A stretch of 64,000 bases of DNA from Alteribacillus sp041949975 (GTDB taxonomy: Bacteria > Bacillota > Bacilli > Bacillales > Marinococcaceae), in NCBI RefSeq assembly GCF_041949975.1, contig NZ_JBHFQG010000003.1, forward strand, positions 1-64,000, given 5' to 3'. Both the position numbers and the translations under genes were made by a program. Shown here piece by piece: positions 34,049 to 41,531 of this stretch. Every line of letters starts with the position of its first letter. Positions within the stretch are counted from its first letter, which is position 1. The notes below the pieces were generated by a model. The model searched no databases and had not been told where the DNA came from. It saw only the letters and a program-made list of their open reading frames with translations.

Positions 34049-34258
34049 TAGCTCTTCCGATGCTTGTTTCAGCTCTGCTCCTCTTCCTTTCAACTCTTTC
34101 CCTCTCTTATTCAGCTCTTCTCTCCCCTTATTCAGCACTCCCCCTGAGGTTCAGCTCTCCTAACGCTTGTTTCAGCTTTGCTCCTCTTCGATTCAGCTCT
34201 CACCCTCCAATCAGCGCTTTCCTAGGGATTCATCTCTCCTCCCCCTTTTTTCAGCGCT
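34049..34258. repeat. Eleven-unit direct repeat phased at 18-21 bp (TCAGCTCT array)
   Basis: TCAGCTCT or one- to two-base variants occur at 34049, 34069, 34090, 34111, 34132, 34151, 34172, 34193, 34211, 34230 and 34251, so most steps are 19-21 bases. Between them lies C/T-rich sequence of the type TCCCCTTA. A 26-base block GCTTGTTTCAGCTCTGCTCC+TCTTCC (34062-34087) returns at 34165-34190 with two changes, five units later. The array lies between argC and the selenoprotein candidate. The adjoining stretch 33840-34040 shows nothing definite. Confidence 0.65.
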
Positions 34259-34280
34259 TCCACCGAGTCGGTCCCCTAAC

Positions 34281-34331
34281 AAAAAAATACTGCTTTCATG
34301 AACGAGCAGAAACACCGTCACAAAAGCAGTA
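34281..34331 (-). terminator. Terminator after the selenoprotein candidate
   Basis: ATACTGCTTT and AAAGCAGTAT form a perfect stem on the minus strand, with a long loop, and are followed by TTTTTTG. Confidence 0.75.
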
Positions 34332-34340
34332 TGCATTATC

Positions 34341-34841
34341 TTATTCTAAAGCTTGTCTAATTTTTTCTTCTGTTTCTTCGATTTCATCTCCCCAGAAATC
34401 ATTTTCCTCCGAAGTGATTAATTCTCCATTCTCATCAAAAACAGAAAAGCCTCGGACCGATGCATTCTCTCCTGCCATTTCTGCTTTTTCTATCACATCC
34501 ATAGAAGCATCAGATAAGAACGTATACGTAAATCCAACTTCTTTTTTTAACTCCTTATGCTGCTCTGGAGAATCATTGCTAATAGCGTAAATATCAGCAT
34601 CCAGGTCATCAAAAGAGTCTATGTTCTCTTGCAGCTGCACGAGCTGCGATACACAGTGTCCTCAGTCAACACCGGTAAAGTGGAAAAAGACAGTCGGCTT
34701 GTCTTTACCTGAGATGCTAACATCTTCCCACTCTTCATTCTGCAGCGTTAAGCCTTCTTCCTCGCTTCCACACGCAGCCAATGCTGCCACAGCGACAGCT
34801 AACGTCAACAAAAGGAGCGATTTCTTTAAGAATGTATTCAC
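34341..34841 (-). CDS. Candidate selenocysteine-containing thioredoxin-fold lipoprotein (in-frame UGA)
   Basis: One frame of 166 codons interrupted only by a UGA at codon 60 (34664-34662). A GTG start at 34841 follows GGAGGGG. The signal peptide ends ALAACGSEEE with a lipobox Cys at 24, so the protein is anchored outside the membrane. The domain then reads PTVFFHFTGVD-U-GHCVSQL, a UxxC motif where thioredoxin-fold proteins have CxxC (CGHC in PDI), and goes on in the same frame with LDADIYAISNDSPEQHKELK, FTYTFLSDAS and SVRGFSVFDENGEL, all redoxin-like. Fourteen bases after UGA the mRNA has GCAGCU-CGUGC-AGCUGC, fitting a bacterial SECIS. The gene is downstream of sco and ctaG. The alternative is a Cys codon lost by mutation or misread. 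Confidence 0.65.
34631..34647 (-). promoter_or_regulatory. Candidate bacterial SECIS hairpin
   Basis: The mRNA has a 6-bp GC-rich stem GCAGCU/AGCUGC with loop CGUGC. It begins 14 bases after the UGA, so the loop starts about 20 bases downstream, and its second base is G. These values lie within the rules described for bacterial SECIS elements recognised by SelB. It is also coding (codons SQLVQLQ), as bSECIS must be. Confidence 0.5.
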
Positions 34842-34926
34842 GTTTGATTCCCCTCCTTTTCCCAAAAATATGAAACAATAATCCAGTGTATCACCTTGTC
34901 TCAAGAAAGACTATCATTTCACTTCA

Positions 34927-35535
34927 TTAACTTCCTGTTAAGCTTTTTAAATCTTCTACAATAGGATCGACGTCGTTTTCAAGGCCGTCATAGCTTCGAA
35001 TGATATTGCCTTCAGGATCAACGAGAAAAAATTTAGTAGAATGAATAATATCATCTTGTTCAGGGTCTTTTTCTACGGTGCTTTGAAACGATTCGTTTGC
35101 TAACTCTTTTATTTCTTCATCGCTGTAGTTAGTTAGAAAGTGCCAATTGCTAAAATCAACACCATAGTTTTCTCCATAATTTTTAAGACGGTCTGGATTA
35201 TCAAATTCAGGGTCTACGGAAAAGGAAACGATTTGCACATCGAGCCCAGCTTGTTCCAATTCTTCTTGCAGATTCAGCATATTAGGCGTCATTAAACCAC
35301 AAACGGAAGGACAGCGCGTGAATATCATGTCGGCAATCCAATATTTTCCTTCCAGATCTTCATTGGTTACTGTTTCTTCATCCTGATTGGTAAATTCGAA
35401 AGGCATTATATTTAAATTCAGCTCCGATAAATCAGATCCGTTTTCTGCAGATTTCCCGCTTTCATATAGCCACGAACAACCACTTAGAAATAAGGTAAAA
35501 AGCACCACCGTAAGTAAAAATAAATACTGTTTCAT
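34927..35535 (-). CDS. SCO1/SenC-type copper chaperone lipoprotein
   Basis: A 202-residue lipoprotein (signal ending LFLSGCSW) with the SCO fold: the copper-binding CxxxC in FTRCPSVCGLMTPNML and the distal His in DIIHSTKFFLVDPEGN. SCO proteins deliver copper to, or reduce, the CuA centre of cytochrome c oxidase. It lies between ctaG and the UxxC lipoprotein on the same strand (gaps 111 and 85 bases), so all three may act in oxidase assembly. Ribosome site GAGGGAG precedes the ATG. Confidence 0.9.
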   Translation of the reverse strand: MKQYLFLLTVVLFTLFLSGCSWLYESGKSAENGSDLSELNLNIMPFEFTNQDEETVTNEDLEGKYWIADMIFTRCPSVCGLMTPNMLNLQEELEQAGLDVQIVSFSVDPEFDNPDRLKNYGENYGVDFSNWHFLTNYSDEEIKELANESFQSTVEKDPEQDDIIHSTKFFLVDPEGNIIRSYDGLENDVDPIVEDLKSLTGS

Positions 35536-35646
35536 AAACTCTCCCTCTTTAAATATGTTTGATAATTCCTTTTGAATAAGGGAAGGACTTATCCGGCAAA
35601 CATTCCAGGATAAGCCCTCTGAAGCCAGAACACAGCAGCTTGTCCG

Positions 35647-36582
35647 TTATGAACGGTTTTTCATGTGATCTGCATGAGCTGGAATATCGCTGATCGTCAA
35701 TTCCCCGTCCTGAAGCTTTTCTTTTGACAGCCATTGTTTAAACACGTAGCCGATCGTCAAAACATATACGAATTCCTGAGTCACTTTCATCATAACACCT
35801 GCAAGCTGCTGATCAGAATGAGGATCTAAAAAGGAAAACCCTCCTCCTGCCGTATTCATCATGCTGTCAGGAAGCTGCGAACCGGGTGGAAGGCAGTAGG
35901 CCATTACGTTTGACCAAACAGCCGGATTCGTATACGTTTCATACAAAGGACTTCCTGCAAATATGATAAGTGCACAAGCTGGCGTGATGAGAATACCGTT
36001 TCCAAAAATATAAGCAATACGCCTAAAATCGGATAAGTGGTTGGTAGAAGGCAGTGGTGCAAGCATATGCCACCACATCAGCCAGGCCGCTCCGAAAAGT
36101 GCAGACTGATACAGGCTGTGCAGTATGGGAGCTTGCATAATGTAATCAAATATCATAGGAATATGATAAAACGAAAACAATGCGTTAAAACCAATCAATC
36201 CGATAATCGGACTCATAATAATCCGGTAGGACACATAGGATTTCTTATGCCATTTGTGCACCCAGGTGTGCAGCACCCATTTCGGAATGGAAAGAATAAA
36301 AAGAGGCACTGCTGCGAAATAGGCCAGCACCATTTGTGTCATGTGAATGGTAATGACAGAGTGGCCGGCAATATATAACGGACTGCCCCAGCCAAGATAA
36401 AGAGCGATAAGTCCAAGGATAAAATAAAGCTTCTGCCGCAAAGAGACCTTTTCAGCACCTATAAATGTATGACGCCGCTTCACGGTAATCCAATAATACA
36501 AAAAAGCAACAGCTGACAGTACGATGATCAATTCAGGCGTCCAAAGCGCCCGAAAAGAAAACGTCGAAAAAAATTCTTCCAT
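35647..36582 (-). CDS. ctaG: Cytochrome c oxidase assembly factor CtaG (caa3 type)
   Basis: A 311-residue membrane protein with about seven helices. The family marks are IALYLGWGSPLYIAGHS, HMTQMVLAYFAAVPLFIL, NALFSFYHIPMIFDYIM and the MMWWHMLAPLP-like block (here LMWWHMLAPLPSTNHLSDF). B. subtilis CtaG is needed for caa3 oxidase. Here it is placed upstream of sco. A hairpin-forming sequence (GGCTTATCC..GGATAAGTCC) between ctaG and sco has no long T-run. The ATG at 36582 is preferred to 36639; GGAGGAG lies upstream. Confidence 0.88.
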   Translation of the reverse strand: MEEFFSTFSFRALWTPELIIVLSAVAFLYYWITVKRRHTFIGAEKVSLRQKLYFILGLIALYLGWGSPLYIAGHSVITIHMTQMVLAYFAAVPLFILSIPKWVLHTWVHKWHKKSYVSYRIIMSPIIGLIGFNALFSFYHIPMIFDYIMQAPILHSLYQSALFGAAWLMWWHMLAPLPSTNHLSDFRRIAYIFGNGILITPACALIIFAGSPLYETYTNPAVWSNVMAYCLPPGSQLPDSMMNTAGGGFSFLDPHSDQQLAGVMMKVTQEFVYVLTIGYVFKQWLSKEKLQDGELTISDIPAHADHMKNRS

Positions 36583-36817
36583 TATAGTAAGCGCTCCTCC
36601 TTTCCATGCGTAAGCATGCAGCGCGTGCTTTCCTTTCATTTCATTTTCAAGTGAAGTAAAATAGATATAGACTGTTCTACTTTTAATATAGCATAATTTT
36701 ATTTCTTATTATGCTTTCTCCATTGTAATTTCTTGATACTTTTCTTACAATCTGATGAACATGCATATACTAAAATAATTCATTTTCATTATAGACAATA
36801 AATGGAGGAACCAACCA

Positions 36818-37645
36818 ATGCGCAAACATTTAATTGTTCTTGACCTCGACGGCACATTATTAAAAGATGACAAAACCATCTCTACCCGCACGTTCAAGAC
36901 ACTTCAAAATGCAAAAAGAGAAGGTCATATGATTGCGATTGCTACAGGGAGACCATACCGGGCCAGCAAAATGTATTATCAGCAGCTCGGCCTTGATACA
37001 CCAATCGTTAATTTTAACGGAGCGTATGTTCATCATCCCGGCGATCATTCCTTTGGGATTCATCATTCTCCGCTTGAATTAGATACGGCGAGAACCATAA
37101 TTGATACGTGCCAGGCTTTTCAAGTGAACAATATTATGGCGGAAGTGGTCGATGATGTATTTTTGCATGATTATGATGAAACATTTATCGACATGCTTGC
37201 TTTAAGCACAGAACCAGCAGCTCATGGAAACTTAAAACATGTCCTTCATACCAATCCAACGTCCCTGCTCGTATATCCGAAAAAAGAGAGTGCAGAAGAG
37301 CTGCGGGAGTTAATATCCGGAAAACACGCGAAAGGGATTGAGCAGCGCTCGTGGGGAGCCCCTTACCACTTAATCGAAATTATTAGAACAGGAAACAACA
37401 AAGCTGTTGGTTTACAAAAAGTAGCTGACTACTGCAACGTGTCTATGAATGATATTATAGCTTTTGGAGACGAAGATAACGATCTTGAAATGCTTTCTGA
37501 AGCAGGAACAGGTGTAGCTATGGGGAATGCTTCCAAGGAAGCAAAAGATGCAGCTGATGAAGTGACTGCTGCAAATGAAGAAGATGGGATTGCCCTTTAT
37601 CTTGAAGAAAGATTAAAATTACATTTTCCAGCAATGCACCCATAA
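36818..37645 (+). CDS. HAD-superfamily Cof-type phosphatase
   Basis: A 275-residue Cof/IIB-type HAD hydrolase, which removes phosphate from sugar phosphates, flavins or other small molecules. Motif I is LIVLDLDGTLLKDDKTIS, motif II AIATGRPYRAS, and motif III/IV IIAFGDEDNDLEMLSEAG followed by GVAMGNASKEAKDAADEVT. The cap is the large C2b type. Neighbours YitV- and YitT-like genes suggest it is the equivalent of B. subtilis YitU, but Cof proteins are numerous and hard to tell apart. Confidence 0.85.
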   Translation: MRKHLIVLDLDGTLLKDDKTISTRTFKTLQNAKREGHMIAIATGRPYRASKMYYQQLGLDTPIVNFNGAYVHHPGDHSFGIHHSPLELDTARTIIDTCQAFQVNNIMAEVVDDVFLHDYDETFIDMLALSTEPAAHGNLKHVLHTNPTSLLVYPKKESAEELRELISGKHAKGIEQRSWGAPYHLIEIIRTGNNKAVGLQKVADYCNVSMNDIIAFGDEDNDLEMLSEAGTGVAMGNASKEAKDAADEVTAANEEDGIALYLEERLKLHFPAMHP

Positions 37646-37723
37646 CGAATAAATGCATTTGTGATACTATAGACATGTTCTAATTATTGTGCTGCTGATC
37701 ATCTTTGAAGGAGGAAATAACAG

Positions 37724-38176
37724 TTGAAGATTTACGAAATTCCTAATGATGCCGACCAGGAAACACGCGAAAAAGTAGCTGATTTATTAATGGGACAAAT
37801 GGAATCCATAGGAAAAGATAATGCATATGAGTTATTGATGGATTCCATTAACCTTTCTTTAACCGAAAACTCCTGTGCTCATATTTTTGTGGCGGAATAT
37901 GAAAATACCATTCTTGGAGCTGCCTTTTTAAACCTCGGCATCAGCCTGGATAAGGGCGGGTATTATATTTGGCTGAATGACCTGTATGTACATAAAGAAC
38001 ACCGAAACCAGGGGATTGCCAAAAAATTACTTTTAAAAATTATTTACTGGGCAGAAAACAACGGTATTAAAGGAATTGAGTTAGAAACCGGCATCAGCAA
38101 TGCGGCTACAAAAGCATTGTATAACTCCCTTGGATTTTATGATGTGGTTTCCAAACGCTATGGATTTCGGTTTTAA
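37724..38176 (+). CDS. GNAT-family N-acetyltransferase
   Basis: A 150-residue acetyltransferase. The acetyl-CoA site is YVHKEHRNQGIAKKLLLKII, followed by NGIKGIELETGISNAATKAL and YNSLGFYDVVSKRYGF at the C-terminus. The start is a TTG at 37724, with GGAGG 9 bases ahead. Substrate unknown. It follows the HAD gene by 78 bases. A weak hairpin lies behind it (near 38228-38255). Confidence 0.82.
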   Translation: MKIYEIPNDADQETREKVADLLMGQMESIGKDNAYELLMDSINLSLTENSCAHIFVAEYENTILGAAFLNLGISLDKGGYYIWLNDLYVHKEHRNQGIAKKLLLKIIYWAENNGIKGIELETGISNAATKALYNSLGFYDVVSKRYGFRF

Positions 38177-38271
38177 CAAAACGTAAAGTATTTGCTCTGC
38201 TGTTATTTATATTTTATTATATTATCTCAGGTCCTCATCGCTATGGGGGCCTTATTTATGGAACGAATCCG

Positions 38272-38832
38272 CTAACGGGAATAATAAATAATCATTGTAA
38301 AACTTGCGGTTTCCTGCCCCATATTTTCATACACATGATCCTCATCGGCTTCAAACCGAAGTGCGTCCCCTTTTTCTAATTCAAAACGATTTTCTCCAAC
38401 CCGTACTTGCATCGATCCTTCTTTTAAAAATAAATACTCTTCCACCCCTTTTTGATGAGCTTCTGAATAATAACTTTTGGAAGGCTCAATATCTACGTAA
38501 AACGCTTCAAACGGTGTATACTGGTCCTTTGAAAAAACAGGTTTCACTTGAAAGCCGCCATGATCTCCTTCGAGCGTCTCAAGTTCTTTATAACTGACCT
38601 GGGTTACAGCAGGGCGTGCTGCTTCAATAAACGAAGTAAACGGAACATGCAGCCCGTTTGCAATTTTCCATAGCGTCCCTACGGTCGGATTGGACTCTCC
38701 TCTTTCGATTTGACCGAGCATAGGCTTGCTTACCCCGGTTAACGAAGCTGCTTCCTCTAGATTCAGCCCTTGATGTCTTCTAATTTCTTTTAGACGATTA
38801 CCGATATGAGCATTTAATTGTTCTTTTTCCAC
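38272..38832 (-). CDS. XRE-cupin transcriptional regulator (probable azlCD regulator)
   Basis: A 186-residue regulator with an N-terminal helix-turn-helix (IGNRLKEIRRHQGLNLEEAA, then SLTGVSKPMLGQIERGESNP) and a C-terminal cupin sensor (VEEYLFLKEGSMQVRVGENR, then FELEKGDALRFEADEDHVYE). It is divergent from azlCD across 110 bases that contain a direct repeat TATAACATACAA, its likely binding site. The start is GTG at 38832, behind AAGGTG. Such regulators often govern an adjacent amino-acid exporter; the effector is unknown. Confidence 0.85.
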   Translation of the reverse strand: MEKEQLNAHIGNRLKEIRRHQGLNLEEAASLTGVSKPMLGQIERGESNPTVGTLWKIANGLHVPFTSFIEAARPAVTQVSYKELETLEGDHGGFQVKPVFSKDQYTPFEAFYVDIEPSKSYYSEAHQKGVEEYLFLKEGSMQVRVGENRFELEKGDALRFEADEDHVYENMGQETASFTMIIYYSR

Positions 38833-38857
38833 ATGATCACCTTGAAAGAAAATATAA

Positions 38858-38890
38858 TATAACATACAATTGGTTTATTATAACATACAA
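38858..38890. promoter_or_regulatory. Direct repeat TATAACATACAA x2 (candidate operator)
   Basis: Two perfect 12-bp copies start at 38858 and 38879, 21 bp apart, that is two turns of the helix. A partial inverted element (TAGTATCTTTTACATACTA) follows at 38898-38916. The site lies between the divergent regulator and azlC genes. Confidence 0.55.
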
Positions 38891-38942
38891 AAAATGATAG
38901 TATCTTTTACATACTATTACTCGCAGGAGAGGAGAAAGATAA

Positions 38943-39683
38943 ATGAAAGCAGCGTTATCATGGAGTAATGAGCATTCATTTGCTGCTGGAATGAAAGACG
39001 GGACTTCGATTGCGCTCGGATATTTTCCGGCTGCTATTACGTTTGGTTTTATCGCTCAAACTACCGGTCTCACGGTTTTAGAAACATTGCTGATGAGTCT
39101 CTTTGTCTTTGCAGGAGCAGCTCAGTACATGTCACTCAGTCTGCTGGCAGCTGGTACCGGAGCATTTGAAATCATCTTTACTACATTCATTGTTAACATT
39201 CGCCACTTTCTCATGAGCGCTTCTTTAAATGAAAAAGCAGAAGCCGATCATCCATTAAAGAAAGCAGGATATGCATTTGGCCTAACCGATGAAGTGTTTG
39301 CGGTAACTTCTACAAAAGAAGGAACCGTGAGTACCGGCTACGTATATGGCGTTTTTCTCATATCGTACGCAAGCTGGGTCGTTCATTCCGGAGTTGGGCA
39401 TGCTGTCGGTCAGCTGCTGCCGGAAACACTGCAGCAAAGCCTTACCTTTGCGCTGTACGCCTTGTTTATTGCTTTACTTGCTCCTTCTTTAAAAAAACAC
39501 CGGAAAATCTTTTTCCTCGCTGCGCTAGCTGCTGTATTAAACAGTATATTTGCTTTCATAATGGCAGAAGGATGGGCAATTATTCTAGCAACCCTGATAG
39601 CCGCAGCTGTTCTTGAATTTATCGAACCACATAACACCGAACAGAGTTCTGCCAAAACGAAAAACGAGGTGGAAAGCAAATGA
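38943..39683 (+). CDS. azlC: Branched-chain amino-acid exporter subunit AzlC
   Basis: A 246-residue membrane protein of the AzlC/LivH family that works with AzlD to export branched-chain amino acids or analogues. Visible marks are GTSIALGYFPAAITFGFIAQ, FAGAAQYMSLSLLAAG, IVNIRHFLMSASL and a later FGLTDEVFAV. The ATG follows GCAGGAGAGGAG. Its stop overlaps the azlD start by 4 bases, so the pair is translationally coupled. Confidence 0.9.
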   Translation: MKAALSWSNEHSFAAGMKDGTSIALGYFPAAITFGFIAQTTGLTVLETLLMSLFVFAGAAQYMSLSLLAAGTGAFEIIFTTFIVNIRHFLMSASLNEKAEADHPLKKAGYAFGLTDEVFAVTSTKEGTVSTGYVYGVFLISYASWVVHSGVGHAVGQLLPETLQQSLTFALYALFIALLAPSLKKHRKIFFLAALAAVLNSIFAFIMAEGWAIILATLIAAAVLEFIEPHNTEQSSAKTKNEVESK

Positions 39684-39985
39684 GTACGGAATTATTTATC
39701 ATTATCCTTGGTATGGCACTCGTCACATATATTCCACGAATGCTTCCGCTTGTATTTTTAAACGCAAAACAGATTCCGCCGCGACTGGAAGGGATTTTAC
39801 GAAATGTACCATATGCTGCCTTAGGAGCACTTATCTTTCCTGGTGTGCTTACGATTCACGATAATGTCTTTTTTGGCCTGACCGGGATGGCTGTTGCTTT
39901 TTCAATTGCTTTTCTTGGCGGAAATCTCATCCTCGTTGTACTGGGGTCTATATTTATTTTAACGTTGCTTACACCTTTCTTCTAA
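39680..39985 (+). CDS. azlD: Branched-chain amino-acid exporter subunit AzlD
   Basis: A 101-residue partner of AzlC with about four helices: the typical start is ILGMALVTYIPRMLPLVFLN, followed by PPRLEGILRNVPYAALGALI and FPGVL. Its ATG overlaps the end of azlC (ATGA arrangement). A terminator follows directly. Confidence 0.9.
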   Translation: MSTELFIIILGMALVTYIPRMLPLVFLNAKQIPPRLEGILRNVPYAALGALIFPGVLTIHDNVFFGLTGMAVAFSIAFLGGNLILVVLGSIFILTLLTPFF

Positions 39986-39991
39986 TGTACA

Positions 39992-40030
39992 GGAAAACGG
40001 CGGCATCTTCTATGATTACCGCCGTTTTTC
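39992..40030. terminator. Terminator between azlD and the BsuPI gene
   Basis: AAAACGGCGG pairs with CCGCCGTTTT and carries T-runs on both sides, so it may serve both converging transcripts. Confidence 0.8.
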
Positions 40031-40037
40031 CAATTTC

Positions 40038-40508
40038 TTATTTCATCTCAAATGTTTCTGTTGTTTTTATCGGTTCTTCCGGTTTTTTACCATTTATCTC
40101 ATAGGCCAGAACCTCAAATTCAATCGTATAAGTTCCTTTTTCTAACGTCTCTTTTGAAATGTCTTCTGACCAAGATTTAGAGGAGCCGGGGTCTATCGTT
40201 GTTTCTTTTAAAGCCTGGGTAAACATTTTGTCTGCAGAATAGGTGTAAACTGTTTCTGACTGATCTTCTTTTTTTATTTTCACTTCGACTTCCTGGCCAC
40301 TCTTAAAATTCAGCTCTAACGGGCTTTCTGTAAGGTTTTCCAGCTTCATGCTCCAGCTGTTTGTATCTACATCAAATTCCCCTGTCAGCTTCCAGTCTTT
40401 TTCCATAGTTTGTTCTTCTTCACCTCCTGTCTCATCCGTCTCGGATGTTCCGCAGGCTGTTATCAATAGAAGAAAGAGTATACCTGCTATGAAAGCTTTA
40501 CATTTCAA
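40038..40508 (-). CDS. BsuPI-domain (proteinase-inhibitor-like) lipoprotein
   Basis: A 156-residue lipoprotein. The signal peptide ends LLLITACGTS; after an acidic linker comes the BsuPI beta-sandwich with NLTESPLELNFKSGQEVEVK, VYTYSADKMFTQAL and LEKGTYTIEFEVLAYEING. B. subtilis Ipi, an intracellular proteinase inhibitor, has the same domain without a signal; here the lipobox places it outside the membrane. The start is TTG at 40508 behind GGGGAG. Next to the yitT-like gene, as ipi is in B. subtilis. Confidence 0.72.
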   Translation of the reverse strand: MKCKAFIAGILFLLLITACGTSETDETGGEEEQTMEKDWKLTGEFDVDTNSWSMKLENLTESPLELNFKSGQEVEVKIKKEDQSETVYTYSADKMFTQALKETTIDPGSSKSWSEDISKETLEKGTYTIEFEVLAYEINGKKPEEPIKTTETFEMK

Positions 40509-40539
40509 TACACTTCTCCCCTTCCCAACCATAAGAGCC

Positions 40540-40655
40540 GAAATTAGGAACTTTTGCAAAAATTGCGGTCATCGACAAACAGAACGTGGCGTTTTTGGCG
40601 ACGAATTCGCAACGCAGAAGTCAACACATCCTGTGTAAGCCAGGGTGCTGGAGCT
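40540..40655 (-). repeat. Dispersed repeat, degenerate copy 4
   Basis: GGAACTTTTGCAAAAATTGC, TTCGCAACGCAGAAGTCAAC and ACACATCCTGTG match the central part of the full copy at 53283-53523 in reverse orientation. Ends and DnaA box are missing. Confidence 0.5.
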
Positions 40656-40661
40656 TTTCTT

Positions 40662-41504
40662 TTAATCTTTGCGGAAGAGGCCGAATATGCCGGCTGTGTT
40701 GACAATATTAGTGAAGGCATTTTCATCCACTTCATTAATCACTTGCTGCAGGGCAAATAATTCATAGCGGGTAATAACGATCATTAACACTTCTTTATCA
40801 GTGGCATCAAATCCTCCCTTCGCCGGCATTCTCGTAATACCCCTGGTAATATTCTTATGAATCGCTTCTCTTAATTCATCAGGCTTTTTCGTCACAATAA
40901 AAGCTGTTACTTTAACATGGCGGGTATGAATAGTGTCAATGACCCTTGAGCCAACATACAACGTCACTAGTGTGTACAGCGCACTCTCCCAATCAAATAA
41001 AAGCCCGGCGGTCAATACGATCAGACCGTTCATCATCATAAAGTATGTACCTACCGGACTATCGCTGACACGCGCCAGCACAAGAGCGACGATATCAAGT
41101 CCGCCGGCAGACGACCCGTATTTCAGCGCTGTACCCGCTCCGACTGCGGTAATCACCCCGCCAAATACTCCGTTTAACAATATATCTTCAGAAAGCGTCT
41201 GCACCGGAATCACTTCAAGGAAGAACGTCTGTAAGGCAACATGCATAAAACTGTAAAAAGTAAAAAGCTTGCCCACTTTCATCCAGCCTAGAACGGCAAT
41301 CGGAATATTGATAAAAAACAAAAGCATCCCCGTGGAAAGCGGAAGCAGCTCTGCTAATATTTGAGCAATCCCGGTTGCTCCGCTTGCAAACACGTTTGCT
41401 GGTATTAAAAACAGATTTAAACCGATTGCCATAATAAAGGCACCTAGTATGATTACCACTACCTTCTGAATCTCCTGGAATAAGGTAGTATTACTTGTAA
41501 TCAC
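40662..41504 (-). CDS. yitT: YitT-family membrane protein (DUF161/DUF2179)
   Basis: A 280-residue protein: five N-terminal membrane helices (VVVIILGAFIMAIGLNLFLI, then PANVFASGATGIAQILAEL) and a C-terminal cytosolic DUF2179 domain (FIVTKKPDELREAIHKNITR, GGFDATDKEVLMIVITRYEL). Function of the family is unknown. Length equals B. subtilis YitT as recalled. Neighbours BsuPI and YitV support the name, though bacilli have several paralogues. Confidence 0.75.
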   Translation of the reverse strand: MITSNTTLFQEIQKVVVIILGAFIMAIGLNLFLIPANVFASGATGIAQILAELLPLSTGMLLFFINIPIAVLGWMKVGKLFTFYSFMHVALQTFFLEVIPVQTLSEDILLNGVFGGVITAVGAGTALKYGSSAGGLDIVALVLARVSDSPVGTYFMMMNGLIVLTAGLLFDWESALYTLVTLYVGSRVIDTIHTRHVKVTAFIVTKKPDELREAIHKNITRGITRMPAKGGFDATDKEVLMIVITRYELFALQQVINEVDENAFTNIVNTAGIFGLFRKD

Positions 41505-41531
41505 GGGATGGACACCCCCTCCGCGTTGTCG

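Noticed and set aside
34049..34258. CRISPR array
   Set aside because: Repeat units of 8 bases at 21-base steps with similar C/T-rich spacers do not fit the 24-40 base repeat and unique spacer pattern; no cas genes nearby.
34042..34590. Plus-strand open frame of 182 codons rich in Ser, Leu and Phe
   Set aside because: It is a by-product of the TCAGCTCT repeat array and of the antisense of the redoxin gene; no ribosome site.
34662..34904. Two separate genes (N-terminal lipoprotein and a redoxin fragment starting at GTG 34640)
   Set aside because: Both parts are in the same frame, separated only by a single UGA, and make one sensible domain; a second start would lack the first strand and the active site.
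37724..38176. Beta-lysine acetyltransferase for the GNAT protein
   Set aside because: It lies 18 kb from the aminomutase in another gene neighbourhood, and its length (150 residues) is too short for AblB.
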